A stretch of 64,000 nucleotides of DNA from Synechococcus sp. CS-1328 (GCF_025128095.1 NZ_JAHLYT010000048.1:1-64000); one strand, 5' to 3'; shown: positions 44,255 to 55,459, counted from the stretch's first letter. Program-made: numbers and translations. The notes: generated by a model not told the origin, from the sequence alone.

Positions 44255-45424
44255 ATGGCCAATCTCCTGGATCAACTCGCCGCCATGACGGTGGTGGTCG
44301 CCGATACCGGCGACATCGATGCGATACGGCAGTTCACACCGCGGGATGCCACCACCAACCCCTCGTTGATCCTGGCGGCGGCCCAGATCTCCACCTACCA
44401 GAACCTGATCGACCGCTCGCTGCAGGAATCGCGGGCTGTGATCGGTGCGGAGGCTCCGGCCGAGGAGGTGGTGAACGAAGCCCTCGACGAGATCTGCGTC
44501 ACCTTCGGCAAGGAGATTCTGAAGATCGTGCCTGGCCGTGTGTCCACGGAAGTGGATGCCCGCCTCAGCTACGACACCGAGGCCACGGTGGCCAAGGCCT
44601 ACAAACTGATCGGCCTCTATGAGCAGGCGGGAGTGGGCCGCGAACGGGTGCTGATCAAGATCGCCTCCACCTGGGAGGGCATCAAGGCGGCTGAACGGCT
44701 GGAGAAGGACGGCATCCACTGCAATCTCACCCTGCTGTTCGGCTTCGCCCAGGCCGTGGCAGCGGCGGAGGCCGGTGTGACGTTGATCTCTCCCTTCGTG
44801 GGGCGGATTCTGGATTGGTACAAGAAATCCACAGGCCGCGATCACTACCCCGGTGCCGAGGATCCCGGTGTGGTGTCGGTGACGCGGATCTTCAATTACT
44901 TCAAGACCTACGGCTACCACACCGAGGTGATGGGAGCCAGCTTCCGCAACCTCGACGAGATCCTCGAGCTGGCTGGGTGTGATCTGCTGACGATCTCGCC
45001 GGCCCTGCTGGATCAGCTGCGCAGCACCCAGGCCGAGTTGCCCCGCAAGCTCAACGGCAGCGATCCGGCGCCGAGCGAGCCGCGCATCAGCCTGGATGAG
45101 TCGGGGTTCCGCACCATGCTGGCCGAAGATCCCATGGCCACCGACAAGCTGGATGAGGGGATCCGCGGCTTCTCCAAGGCGATCGAGACCCTGGAGGCCC
45201 AGCTGGCCCACCGACTGGCGGTGTTGGAGGGCGGAGCCGCCTTCACCCATGCGGTGCAGGAGATCTTCCTGCTCAACGATCTCGATGGCGACGGTTGCAT
45301 CACCCGCGAGGAGTGGCTGGGCAGCGATGCGGTGTTCGATGCCCTCGACACCGATCGTGATGGCCGCCTTGCCCCTGAGGATGTGCGCGGCGGACTTGGG
45401 GCTCCGCTCGCCCTGAGCCGCTGA
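44255..45424 (+). CDS. tal: Transaldolase with two C-terminal EF-hands
   Basis: Pentose-phosphate and carbon-exchange enzyme moving a dihydroxyacetone unit. The core (about 1-325) has the T-T-N-P-S-L block and the Schiff-base Lys135 in V-L-I-K-I-A-S-T. The C-terminal ~60 residues carry two EF-hand loops: D342[11 protein letters not shown]353 and D365[11 protein letters not shown]376. Both fit the calcium-ligand pattern at positions 1, 3, 5 and 12. Usual transaldolases end near 320 residues, so this is a fusion, as I recall also found in other cyanobacteria. Calcium control is inference. Confidence 0.94.
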   Translation: MANLLDQLAAMTVVVADTGDIDAIRQFTPRDATTNPSLILAAAQISTYQNLIDRSLQESRAVIGAEAPAEEVVNEALDEICVTFGKEILKIVPGRVSTEVDARLSYDTEATVAKAYKLIGLYEQAGVGRERVLIKIASTWEGIKAAERLEKDGIHCNLTLLFGFAQAVAAAEAGVTLISPFVGRILDWYKKSTGRDHYPGAEDPGVVSVTRIFNYFKTYGYHTEVMGASFRNLDEILELAGCDLLTISPALLDQLRSTQAELPRKLNGSDPAPSEPRISLDESGFRTMLAEDPMATDKLDEGIRGFSKAIETLEAQLAHRLAVLEGGAAFTHAVQEIFLLNDLDGDGCITREEWLGSDAVFDALDTDRDGRLAPEDVRGGLGAPLALSR

Positions 45425-45503
45425 GGGATCCAAGTCCTGCGACGGCTCTGATCCCCGTCCTTGAGGCGCCGTTAACCGGAGCGGGCCCCGCATCGGCGAC
45501 ACT

Positions 45504-45908
45504 GTGAAGTCCACTCTGCCTGCTGTCGCTGTGAATGCCCTGGATACGATGCGCGCCCTGGCCAGCACCGGCGAGGTGGTTTCCGTGCCCCAGGGTGAGC
45601 TGATCTTCCGCTCCGGCGAATCCGGCGACTGCATGTTCGGCGTGCTGGAGGGCACGGTGCAGCTCAGCTGGCATGGGGACACCGGCCACGAGCAGATTGA
45701 GGCCGGCGATGTGTTCGGCGCCGGCGCGCTCGTCACCCACGACCACCGCCGCTATGGCAATGCCCGGGCACTCACCCCCTGCAGGCTTCTGGTGATGAAC
45801 CGCGAGAAGTTCCTGTTTGCGGTGCAGGAATCCCCCATGTTCGCCATCGAGCTGCTCGGCTCGATCGATCAGCGGCTGCGACACCTCAAGGATTGCATCA
45901 AGCCCTGA
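45504..45908 (+). CDS. Stand-alone cyclic-nucleotide-binding (Crp-like) domain protein
   Basis: 134-residue protein made only of a cNMP-binding beta-roll. It has the family G-E-L-I-F-R-S-G-E-S-G-D-C-M-F start, G-D-V-F-G-A-G-A-L-V core and C-R-L-L-V-M strand. No helix-turn-helix follows the short C-terminal helix, so it cannot act as a normal Crp/Fnr regulator. The phosphate-binding cassette R-S/T motif is not clear, so ligand binding is uncertain. The start is GTG at 45504. It follows the transaldolase by 79 bases on the same strand. Confidence 0.8.
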   Translation: MKSTLPAVAVNALDTMRALASTGEVVSVPQGELIFRSGESGDCMFGVLEGTVQLSWHGDTGHEQIEAGDVFGAGALVTHDHRRYGNARALTPCRLLVMNREKFLFAVQESPMFAIELLGSIDQRLRHLKDCIKP

Positions 45909-45920
45909 TCACGCCCGCAG

Positions 45921-46044
45921 TCCTGGCGATTCCTGGCGATGGATCCTGGCGCTTTCGAGGCTCTGGACTGCAGAGGCTCTGGACTGCAGACGATGTTCTG
46001 TGCCGGACGGGTCAGCCCTGTTTCAGGTCTGTTTCAGCCCTGTT
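45921..46044. repeat. Tandem duplications between crp-like gene and oxidoreductase
   Basis: Perfect 10-base duplication TCCTGGCGAT x2 (45921-45940), a perfect 16-base tandem duplication GAGGCTCTGGACTGCA (45957-45972 and 45973-45988), and a CAGCCCTGTTTCAG-type repeat (46013-46044) reaching into the 3' end of the next gene. Looks like replication slippage. Confidence 0.75.
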
Positions 46045-47194
46045 GCAGCAGCAACCTGCGGATCACCCGTTGGGCGATGTCGCCGTAGCCCATCGATCCT
46101 GAAAGGATCTGGGCGATCCGCTGCGGCGCGGTGGGACGCTTGATCCCCAGCTGATAGCCCACCCGCGGGAAGCGATAGAACACCTGGGCGATGCGCCGGC
46201 CCCAGGCCATCGATTCGCCCCAGTCGGCACGCATCTGGCTGGTGTAGGTCCCGAGAGCCTTGGCGTCGCCCGCCAACCAGCGCTCCAGACAGGCAGCGCC
46301 GCTGCTGCCGCTCATCAGGGCCGGTCGCAGCCCCTCCGCCAGGAATGGATCGCAGAGCGAGGCCGCATCCCCCACGGCGATCACCCCCCCGTCGCCATGC
46401 AGGCGGTGGTGGCCGTCCCAGACGCGCAACGGGGCACCGCGGCGCTCGCCGGCCGTGGCGGCATAGCCGAGGCTGGGCAGCATCCGCCCCAGCACGGCCG
46501 CATGGTCGGCCGGATCGCGGCCGATGAAGGTGCCCACCCCCAGGCTCATGCCCCCCTGGCGGGGAAAGGCCCAGCAGAAGCCGTGGTGCACCAGGCCGAA
46601 CTCGAAATGGGCGGTGTCATCGACACGGGCCGTTCCATCGTTGAGCGTGGTTTCGGGGGTTTGATCCACCTCGGCGGCCAGGGTGGTGGCAAAGCGGGGC
46701 CGGGCCGGACCCAGCCCCAGCGGTGCGCTGAAGGCGGAGGTGGAGCCATCGGCAATCACCAGAGCCTTCGCCCGGGCAAGGCGACCGTCGTCGCTGCGCA
46801 CCTGCCAGAGGGAGCCATGGCGGCTCACGTCGCTCGCACTCCAGGGGCTCTCCAGGGTGCAGCCTGCCGCCACAGCCTGCTCCACCAGGTACTGATCAAG
46901 CCGCTGGCGGCGCACGATCCAGAACGGCGCTTCGCCGGGGAGCTCGGCCGTGACTGGATCCTCCAGATTCCAGGTGAAGCGCACCTGGCGGATCACCCGG
47001 TCCACCGCCGGGCTGAGATCGAAGGGGAACCAGCGCTGCACCGATGCGGCCATGCCGCCACCGCAGGCCTTGGGCCGCGGCCAGCTCTGGCGTTCCAGCA
47101 GCAGCACCCGCCGGCCGGCATGGCTGAGATGGAAGGCGGCGGCAGCGCCGGCGGCGCCGGCCCCCAGCACGATCACCTCGGCATCACGGGTCAA
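46034..47194 (-). CDS. FAD-dependent geranylgeranyl-reductase-like oxidoreductase
   Basis: 386-residue flavoprotein of the GGR family. The Rossmann motif V-L-G-A-G-A-A-G-A-A lies near residues 9-18. The R-P-K-A-C-G-G-G-M motif (about 41-49), which shapes the substrate site in ChlP/GGR enzymes, is present, as is the second FAD motif I-A-V-G-D-A-A-S-L-C-D-P near 275. It may reduce an isoprenoid chain or a related lipid. It is not obviously the canonical ChlP of chlorophyll phytylation. It lies 11 bases after the frr stop on the same strand, so it is likely in the pyrH-frr operon. Confidence 0.85.
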   Translation of the reverse strand: MTRDAEVIVLGAGAAGAAAAFHLSHAGRRVLLLERQSWPRPKACGGGMAASVQRWFPFDLSPAVDRVIRQVRFTWNLEDPVTAELPGEAPFWIVRRQRLDQYLVEQAVAAGCTLESPWSASDVSRHGSLWQVRSDDGRLARAKALVIADGSTSAFSAPLGLGPARPRFATTLAAEVDQTPETTLNDGTARVDDTAHFEFGLVHHGFCWAFPRQGGMSLGVGTFIGRDPADHAAVLGRMLPSLGYAATAGERRGAPLRVWDGHHRLHGDGGVIAVGDAASLCDPFLAEGLRPALMSGSSGAACLERWLAGDAKALGTYTSQMRADWGESMAWGRRIAQVFYRFPRVGYQLGIKRPTAPQRIAQILSGSMGYGDIAQRVIRRLLLQQG

Positions 47195-47205
47195 AGCATC
47201 TGCCC

Positions 47206-47745
47206 TCAGACCTTGAGAATTTCGGCTTCTTTGGTGGTCAGATGCTTTTCAAGCTCGCTGATGAAGCGGTCGGTGAGCTTCTGCACCTTGTCCTGCTCGT
47301 CGCGGCTCTGATCCTCGGAGAACTCGCCGTCCTTCTCCTGTTTCTTGATCCGATCAATGCCGTCGCGGCGGATGTTGCGCAGGGCCACCTTGCCTTCCTC
47401 GGCGTATTTGGAGGCGAGCTTGCAGAATTCCTTGCGCCGATCCTCGGTGAGGGGTGGGATGTTGATGCGGATCGATTTGCCGTCGTTGTTGGGGGTGAGC
47501 CCTAGATCACTCATGGCGATCGCCTTTTCGATCAGGCTGATCGAGCCGCCGTCGAAGGGCTGAATCTGGATCGTCTGCGAATCGGGGGTAGTGATCGTGG
47601 CCAGCGATTTCAGCGACGTCTCGGCGCCGTAGTACTCCACGCTGATCTTGTCGAGCAGGGAGGGATTGGCCCGGCCGGTGCGGATGGTGTTGAAGGTGCG
47701 CTGGGTGGATTCCAGCGACTTGCGCATGCTGGCTTCGAGATCCAT
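47206..47745 (-). CDS. frr: Ribosome recycling factor
   Basis: Splits post-termination ribosomes with EF-G. The 179-residue protein is near the standard 185 and shows [11 protein letters not shown] near residue 25, the P-L-T-E-D-R-R-K-E block, and the [10 protein letters not shown] region near 125. pyrH lies about 100 bases upstream on the same strand, the usual bacterial pair. The gap between them holds short tandem repeats. Confidence 0.96.
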   Translation of the reverse strand: MDLEASMRKSLESTQRTFNTIRTGRANPSLLDKISVEYYGAETSLKSLATITTPDSQTIQIQPFDGGSISLIEKAIAMSDLGLTPNNDGKSIRINIPPLTEDRRKEFCKLASKYAEEGKVALRNIRRDGIDRIKKQEKDGEFSEDQSRDEQDKVQKLTDRFISELEKHLTTKEAEILKV

Positions 47746-47795
47746 GACGGGATGACGCAGAAGGGACGCAATCGAAACGGCGCGATGGTCACGCC

Positions 47796-48867
<1,072 letters not shown>

Positions 48868-48892
48868 CCTCGGGCACCCGAGGGAAACAGGC

Positions 48893-49588
48893 TCAGAACT
48901 CGATGCCCGCCTGGGCCTTCACCCCCTGCTCACGGAAGGGGTGGCGCACCAGCTTCATCTCCGTGACCAGGTCGGCCCGCTCCAGCAGTGCCGGCGGCGC
49001 CCCCCGGCCCGTCAGGGCCACGTGGGTGAGCGGCGGCCGCTGGGCGAGGCCCTCGATCACCTGCTCGATCGAGAGGTAACCGAGCTTGAGGGCGACGTTC
49101 ACCTCATCCAGCACCACCAGCTTGCGGCCCCCGTCCGCCAGGTAGGTGAGGGAGCGCTGCCAGGCCAATTGCACCAGTTGACGGTCGCGCTCCCGGTCCT
49201 GGGTCTCCCAGGTGAAGCCTTCTCCCAGGGCGTGCCAGGCCAGGGCCTCGCCGAACAGCTGCAGGGCCTTGGCCTCGCCGGGCTGCCAGCCGCCCTTGAT
49301 GAACTGCACCACCGCCACCTGCTCGCCGTGGCCGAGGGTGCGCAGCACCAGCCCCAGCGCCGCGGTGGTCTTGCCCTTGCCGTCGCCGGTGAACACCAGC
49401 ACCAGCCCCTTTTCGAGGTTGCGCTCGCCGACGCGCTGCCGCTGCACCTCCTGGCGGCGGGCCATGCGGCGGCGGTAGGACTCCTGGTCGGCTTCGGGGG
49501 CCAGGTCGCCGCCTGGGCCCAGCTCGGCGGCCACCTGATCGAGGCTGTTCGCATCGGGCGTCGTCGAGGAGGCTGCCGGATCGCTCAT
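48893..49588 (-). CDS. cobO: Cob(I)yrinic acid a,c-diamide adenosyltransferase
   Basis: Adds the adenosyl group to the corrin cobalt in cobalamin synthesis. The ATG at 49588 gives 231 residues, with a 40-residue acidic N-terminal extension before R-R-M-A-R-R-Q-E-V-Q. The ATP-binding P-loop G-D-G-K-G-K-T-T-A is near residue 70, and the typical G-W-Q-P-G-E and V-V-L-D-E-V-N-V-A-L blocks follow. Length matches CobO/BtuR. The recombinase gene lies 88 bases upstream on the same strand. Confidence 0.94.
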   Translation of the reverse strand: MSDPAASSTTPDANSLDQVAAELGPGGDLAPEADQESYRRRMARRQEVQRQRVGERNLEKGLVLVFTGDGKGKTTAALGLVLRTLGHGEQVAVVQFIKGGWQPGEAKALQLFGEALAWHALGEGFTWETQDRERDRQLVQLAWQRSLTYLADGGRKLVVLDEVNVALKLGYLSIEQVIEGLAQRPPLTHVALTGRGAPPALLERADLVTEMKLVRHPFREQGVKAQAGIEF

Positions 49589-49676
49589 GCGCTGGTCGTG
49601 GGACCGCAGGACTGGGGCCACTCTGGCGGAAGGCGGCGGCGGTCTGAATCAGGCGGTCCGGATCAGGCGGACTGGA

Positions 49677-51092
49677 TCAGGCAGCCTGCTGGCCGTAGCG
49701 GCTGCGGGCCAGGGCCGCATCCACCGCCTGCTGCTGATCGCGCCGGGTGATCCAGTGGTGATAGGTGCGGGTGTGGATCGCCACCGAGTGGCCCATCATC
49801 CGCGCTGCCACCGTGTCGGGCAGACCGATGTGGATCGTGCGCACCGCCCAGGCATGGCGCAGGTCGTAGGGGGTGAGCGGCAGGTCATAGCGGCGGAACT
49901 GCTCGGCCACCCGCCGACCCACCTGCTGCAGGGTGGTGCGGCGCAGGTCGGTGCAGACCGTCGGCATGGCCTCCGGCTCGAGCACGAGCCGCTCCAGCCC
50001 GAAGCGCTCGACCCAGTCGGGCTGGAAGGGCCACACCTGGTGCTCGCCGGTCTTGCTGGTGGGCAGCACCCGCAGCACCTGATCACCGCCGGGGGCCAGG
50101 GCCGAGAGATCGCAGAAGAACACCTCGTGGTTGCGCAGCCCGTAGGTGGCCATCAGGCCGTAGGCCAGGCGCCAGCCCGGATTGGGAATCCGCTCGACCC
50201 ACTGCTGCACCTCCGTGTCACTGGGGAGATGGCGGAACTGGGCGGTGTGGAGGCCGTAGCCGGCGGCCCGCTCGGTCCAGTCCGCCGGCAGGTCCAGTTC
50301 CAGGTGCCGTGCCAAGGCGGCCAGGGCGGTGCCGCACTGCTGGCGGCTGCGGCTGGTGGGGGCGTAGCTCTCCAGCACCTGCTCGAGCAGGACTGCATCC
50401 AGGCCGCACCTCGGGCCTGAGGAAGCGCCGCCGCTGCCGCACTGGGCCGCCAGTCGCCGCAGGTACGGCTGGTAAGCGCTGCTCCAGGTGGTGCGACTGC
50501 CGGCGGGACTGCGCCGCCGCTTCGGATCGCTGAAGAAGGCCGTTTCGAAGTCTTCGATCAGGGCTTCCATCCCCCCGATCGTCGCTGTGGTGATCGGTGC
50601 GGCGATCTGGCTGGCGCTGGTGCGGCTGTTGGCGTTGCTGGGCTGGGACTGGCTTTGTCTGCGGGGTCGTGCTCTCTCCTGCTGCGACGTGGCGCTGCGC
50701 CTGGATGTCATGGTCCGACCGGTGGCAGCGGCGGTTGTCTGGCCACCTCCGATCGACCGCACACTGGCCTTGGCCCCGGTGCGGACGGATCGCAGCGGGG
50801 CTGCCTGGCTGGGGCGATCCCCGCCGGCTCGGCTCCAGCTCTCCCAGCGGAAACGCTGGTGCTGCAGCTCCTGCACCACCTGCCGCAACTGCTGCTCGGC
50901 CTGCTCCAGCCCGGCCTCGCTGAGGGGCAGCCCAAGGCTGATCCGCTGCACCCGCATGCCGCCACCATGGCGGCAGGGCAGTGGTCCCCGCAGGCCGATC
51001 CTCTGGCCGCGGGCCTCCAGGCGCAGGGCGATGCCGCTGCTGGCCATCAGGGCGTTGCGGCGGAGGATGCGCTCCTGCAGGGCGGGATCCAC
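49677..51092 (-). CDS. Orphan tyrosine recombinase with Arm-type N terminus
   Basis: 471-residue integrase-like protein from a GTG start at 51092. The N-terminal ~65 residues ([16 protein letters not shown], then S-L-G-L-P-L) look like an Arm-type DNA-binding domain of integrases. A Ser/Thr/Gln-rich linker, a SAM-like core-binding domain and the catalytic domain follow. Catalytic positions visible are Arg in Y-G-L-R-N-H-E, Lys in T-S-K-T-G, Tyr-D-L-R-H (box II), M-G-H, and the nucleophile in R-T-Y-H-H-W. No att site, excisionase or phage gene is nearby, so it looks resident rather than freshly mobile. Confidence 0.85.
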   Translation of the reverse strand: MDPALQERILRRNALMASSGIALRLEARGQRIGLRGPLPCRHGGGMRVQRISLGLPLSEAGLEQAEQQLRQVVQELQHQRFRWESWSRAGGDRPSQAAPLRSVRTGAKASVRSIGGGQTTAAATGRTMTSRRSATSQQERARPRRQSQSQPSNANSRTSASQIAAPITTATIGGMEALIEDFETAFFSDPKRRRSPAGSRTTWSSAYQPYLRRLAAQCGSGGASSGPRCGLDAVLLEQVLESYAPTSRSRQQCGTALAALARHLELDLPADWTERAAGYGLHTAQFRHLPSDTEVQQWVERIPNPGWRLAYGLMATYGLRNHEVFFCDLSALAPGGDQVLRVLPTSKTGEHQVWPFQPDWVERFGLERLVLEPEAMPTVCTDLRRTTLQQVGRRVAEQFRRYDLPLTPYDLRHAWAVRTIHIGLPDTVAARMMGHSVAIHTRTYHHWITRRDQQQAVDAALARSRYGQQAA

Positions 51093-51202
51093 GGCTGGTC
51101 CTGCGGTGGCGGGCGCTGAACTTACCGATCCAACCGCCGCGACACCAGGGGCAAAGGGACAGCGTTACGCTCAATCCCGTCTTTCTCCGCTTTTCGCCGG
51201 GC

Positions 51203-52456
51203 ATGACTCAGGTCGACAGCAGCCCGGTCGAGACCAGCACGGGCGTAGGCACCGGACTGGATGCCGGCACTGCCCAGGGGCGCGGCAAGGTGGGCGTGGT
51301 TCTGCTCAACCTGGGTGGACCGGAGCGGATTCAGGATGTAGGGCCGTTTCTCTACAACCTCTTTGCTGACCCGGAGATCATTCGCCTCCCGACGCCGGCG
51401 CTGCAGAAGCCCCTGGCCTGGCTGATCAGCACCCTGCGCAGTGGCAAATCCCGGGAGGCCTACCGCTCGATCGGTGGTGGCTCCCCCCTGCGCCGCATCA
51501 CCGAACAGCAGGCCCGCGAACTGCAGAGCGTCCTGCGCCAGCGGGGCCTGGAGGCCACCACCTACGTGGCAATGCGCTACTGGCATCCCTTCACCGAATC
51601 CGCCGTGTCGGATATGAAGGCGGATGGCATCCACGAAGTGGTGGTGTTGCCCCTCTACCCCCACTTCTCGATCAGCACCAGTGGCTCCAGCTTTCGCGAG
51701 CTGCAGCGGCTGCGCCAGAGCGATCCGGATTTCGCCCACCTGCCGATCCGCTGCATCCGCAGCTATTACGACCACCCTGGCTATGTGAATGCCATGGCCG
51801 GCCTGATCGAACGCCAGGTGCTGGCCTGCCCCGATCCCGCCAGCGCCCATGTGTTCTTCAGCGCCCATGGTGTTCCGAAGAGCTATGTCGAGGAGGCCGG
51901 TGATCCCTATCAGCGGGAAATCGAGGCCTGCGCGGACCTGATCATGGATCGCCTGGCCGAGCGGCTGGGCCACGGCAATCCCTTCACCCTGGCTTATCAG
52001 AGCCGGGTCGGGCCGGTCGAATGGCTGAAGCCTTACACCGACGAAGCCCTGCACGAGCTGGGGGAGCAGGGGGTCAAAGACCTGGTGGTGGTGCCGATCA
52101 GCTTCGTGAGCGAGCACATCGAAACCCTCGAGGAGATCGACATCGAATACCGCGAGATCGCCACCGAAGTGGGCATCACCAACTTCCGCCGGGTTCCGGC
52201 CCTGGATATCGATCCCACCTTTATCTCGGGTCTGGCGGATCTGGTGCAGCAGTCGATGGCGGGGCCGGAGGTGAACCTCGATCAGGCGGCGGCCCTCTCC
52301 ACCAAGGTGAAGCTCTATCCCCAGGACAAGTGGGCCTGGGGCTGGAACAACAGTTCGGAGGTGTGGAACGGCCGGCTGGCCATGGTGGGCTTTTCCGCTT
52401 TCCTGCTGGAGTTGCTCAGTGGTCGGGGTCCGCTCCATGCCATTGGTCTGCTCTAA
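51203..52456 (+). CDS. hemH: Ferrochelatase with C-terminal Hli-type domain
   Basis: Inserts iron into protoporphyrin IX. The ATG at 51203 gives 417 residues. The catalytic domain (about 30-350) has [15 protein letters not shown], and the active-site His in F-S-A-H-G-V-P. The C-terminal ~40 residues carry [12 protein letters not shown] and a hydrophobic helix, the chlorophyll-binding motif of cyanobacterial and plant ferrochelatases. That tail is thought to link heme output with chlorophyll supply at the membrane. It is divergent from the recombinase; the M23 gene starts 43 bases after. Confidence 0.96.
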   Translation: MTQVDSSPVETSTGVGTGLDAGTAQGRGKVGVVLLNLGGPERIQDVGPFLYNLFADPEIIRLPTPALQKPLAWLISTLRSGKSREAYRSIGGGSPLRRITEQQARELQSVLRQRGLEATTYVAMRYWHPFTESAVSDMKADGIHEVVVLPLYPHFSISTSGSSFRELQRLRQSDPDFAHLPIRCIRSYYDHPGYVNAMAGLIERQVLACPDPASAHVFFSAHGVPKSYVEEAGDPYQREIEACADLIMDRLAERLGHGNPFTLAYQSRVGPVEWLKPYTDEALHELGEQGVKDLVVVPISFVSEHIETLEEIDIEYREIATEVGITNFRRVPALDIDPTFISGLADLVQQSMAGPEVNLDQAAALSTKVKLYPQDKWAWGWNNSSEVWNGRLAMVGFSAFLLELLSGRGPLHAIGLL

Positions 52457-52499
52457 GCCGTTCTGCCGAGCCGCCGCCGGTTCCGGGCGCTGGCCCGTC

Positions 52500-53060
52500 A
52501 TGGCTCGCCGTGTCCTGAGCGGTGCTCTGCTCGCGGGCCTGTGGATCAGCGCGGCGGTGGATCGTCCTGCGGGGGCCAGCAACCTGACCCGCTGGCAGCA
52601 GGGAGCCTTTCCCGTGGCCAGCTTTTCGGGCTACACCAGCCATTTTGGCCTGCGGGTGCGCTCCGGCGGCTGGAGCGAGCCCCACTACGGCCTCGACATC
52701 GCCGCACCCCTGGGCTCAGGGATCCACAGCTGGTGGGGCGGCGTTGTGCTTGATGTGATCCAGGATGGCGGCTGCGGTGTGGGCCTGGTGATCCGCTCCG
52801 GTGCCTATGAGCACATGTATTGCCACCTGGCCGGATCCGGCGCCGGCGGCGTCTACCGCAGCGGGCCCGTGCATCTGCGGCCAGGCCAGGCCGTGCGAAC
52901 CGGCCAGCTGATCGGCCACGTGGGCATGAGCGGACGCACCACTGGCCCCCATCTGCACTGGGGCATCCGCCATCAGGGTCGCTGGCTGGATCCTGCCCTG
53001 ATCCTCAGGGCCATGGCCGACAGCCGCCGTCGCAGCCAGGCGGCCCGAGCGGCGCGCTGA
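52500..53060 (+). CDS. Secreted M23-family (LytM) peptidase
   Basis: Periplasmic cell-wall peptidase or activator of 186 residues. The ATG at 52500 starts a signal peptide (R-R-V-L-S-G-A-L-L-A-G-L) cleaved near residue 28 (P-A-G-A-S). Zinc ligands are visible: H-Y-G-L-D (His and Asp), H-M-Y-C-H, and H-L-H in G-P-H-L-H-W-G. The domain is small, with no LysM or coiled coil. An in-frame start at 52437 would overlap hemH and is less likely. It lies right behind hemH and may share its transcript. Confidence 0.88.
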   Translation: MARRVLSGALLAGLWISAAVDRPAGASNLTRWQQGAFPVASFSGYTSHFGLRVRSGGWSEPHYGLDIAAPLGSGIHSWWGGVVLDVIQDGGCGVGLVIRSGAYEHMYCHLAGSGAGGVYRSGPVHLRPGQAVRTGQLIGHVGMSGRTTGPHLHWGIRHQGRWLDPALILRAMADSRRRSQAARAAR

Positions 53061-53134
53061 GCCCCAACTCCAGGCCCGACGCTTAAGGTTGACCCAGTCC
53101 ATCAGAGTGGCCAGAAGCCTGGCCCGCTGCAGCC

Positions 53135-55033
53135 GTGACGCTCACGCCCCTTACGCCGGCGGCCCAGGCCGCGGTCACCCCGTCCTCCGCTGAGCCTGCC
53201 CAGGTGGTGGGGCCGGTTGCCGGAGCGACCCCGCTGCGGGTCTCGGGGGCCTACGCCCTGATGGATGCCCTCAGGCGCCATGGCGTCGACCATATTTTCG
53301 GGTATCCGGGCGGCGCGATCCTGCCCATCTACGACGAGCTGCACAAGGCCGAAGCCCGCGGCTGGCTGAAGCACATTCTGGTGCGGCATGAGCAGGGCGG
53401 TACCCACGCCGCCGATGCCTACGCCCGCGCGACCGGCAGGGTGGGGGTCTGTTTCGGCACCTCCGGACCCGGCGCCACCAACCTGGTGACCGGCATCGCC
53501 ACGGCCCAGATGGATTCGGTGCCGATGGTGGTGATCACCGGCCAGGTGCCCCGGGCCTCGATCGGCACCGACGCCTTCCAGGAAACCGACATCTTCGGCA
53601 TCACCCTGCCGATCGTGAAGCACTCCTGGGTGGTGCGCGACCCCGCCGACATCGGCCGGATCGTGGCCGAGGCCTTTCTGATCGCCGCCACCGGTCGGCC
53701 CGGGCCCGTGCTGATCGATGTGCCCAAGGATGTGGGCGTTGAGGAGTTCGACTACGTGCCGGTGGAGCCAGGCTCGGTCAAGCCGGCCGGCTACCAGCTG
53801 CCGCCGGCGCCCCGGCCCGAGGCGATCCGCGCTGCCCTCGATCTGATCCACCAGGCCCGCCGGCCCCTGCTGTATGTGGGTGGTGGCGCGATCAGCAGCG
53901 GCGCCCACGCGGCGGTCCATCAGCTGGCCGAGCGCTTCCGGCTGCCGGTCACCACCACCTTGATGGGCAAGGGTGCCTTCGATGAGACCCACCCCCTGGC
54001 GGTGGGCATGCTCGGCATGCATGGCACCGCCTACGCCAACTTTGCTGTGACCGAGTGCGATCTGCTGATCGCCGTCGGGGCCCGCTTCGACGACCGCGTC
54101 ACCGGCCGGCTGGACAGCTTCGCCCCCCGGGCCCAGGTGATCCACATCGATATCGATGCCGCCGAGGTGGGCAAGAACCGGGTGCCCGAGGTGCCGGTGG
54201 TGGCGGATGTGAAGCAGGCCCTGCAGGCGCTTCTGGCGGCGTCCAGCGGCGACGATTCGGCCGGTCGCACCCAGGCCTGGCTGGAGAGAATCGACACCTG
54301 GAAGCATCACTACCCCCTGGTGGTACCCGCTCCCGAGGGCGAGATCGCACCTCAGGAGGTGATGGTGGCCCTGCGGGACCTGGCGCCCGAGGCCTACGTC
54401 ACCACCGATGTGGGCCAGCATCAGATGTGGGCGGCCCAGTTCCTCCACAACGGCCCGCGCCACTGGATCAGTTCGGCTGGCCTGGGCACCATGGGCTTCG
54501 GCATGCCCGCCGCCATGGGCGTGCAGACCGCCTTCCCGCAGGCGCTGGTGATCTGTGTGGCCGGCGACGCCAGCATCCTGATGAACATTCAGGAGCTTGG
54601 CACGATCAGCCAGTACGACCTGCCGGTGAAGGTGGTCGTGATCAACAACGGCTGGCAGGGCATGGTGCGCCAGTGGCAGGAAAGCTTCTACGACGAGCGA
54701 TATTCCTCCTCCGAGATGACCGGCGGCATGCCGGACTTCGTCGCCCTGGCCGAGTCCTTCGGGGTTCGCGGCGTGCTGATCACGGAGCGCGAACAGCTTC
54801 ATCTGAAGTTGCAGGAAGCTCTGGCCCATCCAGGCCCTGCCTTCATCGATGTGCGGGTGCGGCGCAACGAGAACTGCTATCCGATGGTTCCCCCCGGTGC
54901 CAGCAATGCCCAGATGGTCGGTCTGCCCAGCCATCCCGAACTGGCCATCGATACCACCCGCCAGTGCAACGCCTGCGGATCCAGCACCTCCAGCGCCCAC
55001 CTCTACTGCCCCAGCTGCGGAGCCAAGCTCTGA
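53135..55033 (+). CDS. ilvB: Acetolactate synthase large subunit with zinc-ribbon-like tail
   Basis: Thiamine-diphosphate enzyme starting valine, leucine and isoleucine synthesis. The GTG at 53135 gives 632 residues. The N-terminal [11 protein letters not shown] block and catalytic Glu (R-H-E-Q-G), the FAD-binding middle domain, and the ThDP motif G-D-A-S-I-L-M-N ... N-N are intact. The last ~35 residues hold C-N-A-C-G and Y-C-P-S-C-G-A, a zinc-ribbon-like C-x-x-C pair not part of the textbook enzyme. The regulatory subunit ilvN is not in the window. The next small gene starts within about 40 bases. Confidence 0.95.
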   Translation: MTLTPLTPAAQAAVTPSSAEPAQVVGPVAGATPLRVSGAYALMDALRRHGVDHIFGYPGGAILPIYDELHKAEARGWLKHILVRHEQGGTHAADAYARATGRVGVCFGTSGPGATNLVTGIATAQMDSVPMVVITGQVPRASIGTDAFQETDIFGITLPIVKHSWVVRDPADIGRIVAEAFLIAATGRPGPVLIDVPKDVGVEEFDYVPVEPGSVKPAGYQLPPAPRPEAIRAALDLIHQARRPLLYVGGGAISSGAHAAVHQLAERFRLPVTTTLMGKGAFDETHPLAVGMLGMHGTAYANFAVTECDLLIAVGARFDDRVTGRLDSFAPRAQVIHIDIDAAEVGKNRVPEVPVVADVKQALQALLAASSGDDSAGRTQAWLERIDTWKHHYPLVVPAPEGEIAPQEVMVALRDLAPEAYVTTDVGQHQMWAAQFLHNGPRHWISSAGLGTMGFGMPAAMGVQTAFPQALVICVAGDASILMNIQELGTISQYDLPVKVVVINNGWQGMVRQWQESFYDERYSSSEMTGGMPDFVALAESFGVRGVLITEREQLHLKLQEALAHPGPAFIDVRVRRNENCYPMVPPGASNAQMVGLPSHPELAIDTTRQCNACGSSTSSAHLYCPSCGAKL

Positions 55034-55074
55034 ACATCCTTGCGCTGTTGACTGTCCTGGTCAGCTTTGGCTTG

Positions 55075-55419
55075 ATGATGGTGCCACTCCTCGGCGTGGC
55101 GGTGCCGGCTGCAGCCGCTGCCGATGTGTTGCAGGTCCGCAGCGGCACCTTGCTTCAGGTGGGCGATGGCAATCGCAATTACGAGGTTGAGTTGGCCTGC
55201 ATCCAGGTGGAGCCGGAGCAGCAGCAGGCCGCTCAGGCCTGGTTGCGGCAGCAATTGCCGCGCCGCACGGCGGTGAACCTGCGCCCCCTCGGTCAGCAGC
55301 AAGGTCGCCTGCAGGCCAGGGTGCGCCGCATCGGTTCCTCGGGCGAACTGGATGCCGGCCTGATCGCCGCCGGTCTGGCGGAGCAGGCCACTGCTGCTCC
55401 TGAGGGCTGTCCGGTCTGA
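55075..55419 (+). CDS. Small secreted nuclease-like (SNase-fold) protein
   Basis: 114 residues from the ATG at 55075, or 123 from a TTG at 55048 that would give a longer signal. A hydrophobic start with A-A-A-A-D suggests export. The mature part has V-E-L-A-C-I-Q, W-L-R-Q-Q-L-P and R-P-L-G ... G-R-L-Q-A-R-V-R-R, reminiscent of staphylococcal-nuclease-like domains, but the catalytic residues are not clear. Two cysteines could form a disulfide. It starts about 40 bases after ilvB on the same strand. Confidence 0.65.
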   Translation: MMVPLLGVAVPAAAAADVLQVRSGTLLQVGDGNRNYEVELACIQVEPEQQQAAQAWLRQQLPRRTAVNLRPLGQQQGRLQARVRRIGSSGELDAGLIAAGLAEQATAAPEGCPV

Positions 55420-55459
55420 GACTGGTCCCGACCAGACAGACCGTCAGAGCCGTTCCACC

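Noticed and set aside
49677-51092. Integrase as evidence for a prophage or genomic island here
   Set aside because: Neighbouring genes (cobO, hemH, ilvB) are core metabolism with normal composition, and no att repeats, tRNA or phage genes were seen.
53102-55000. Long minus-strand open frame opposite ilvB
   Set aside because: Antisense shadow due to high GC; IlvB motifs are all on the plus strand.
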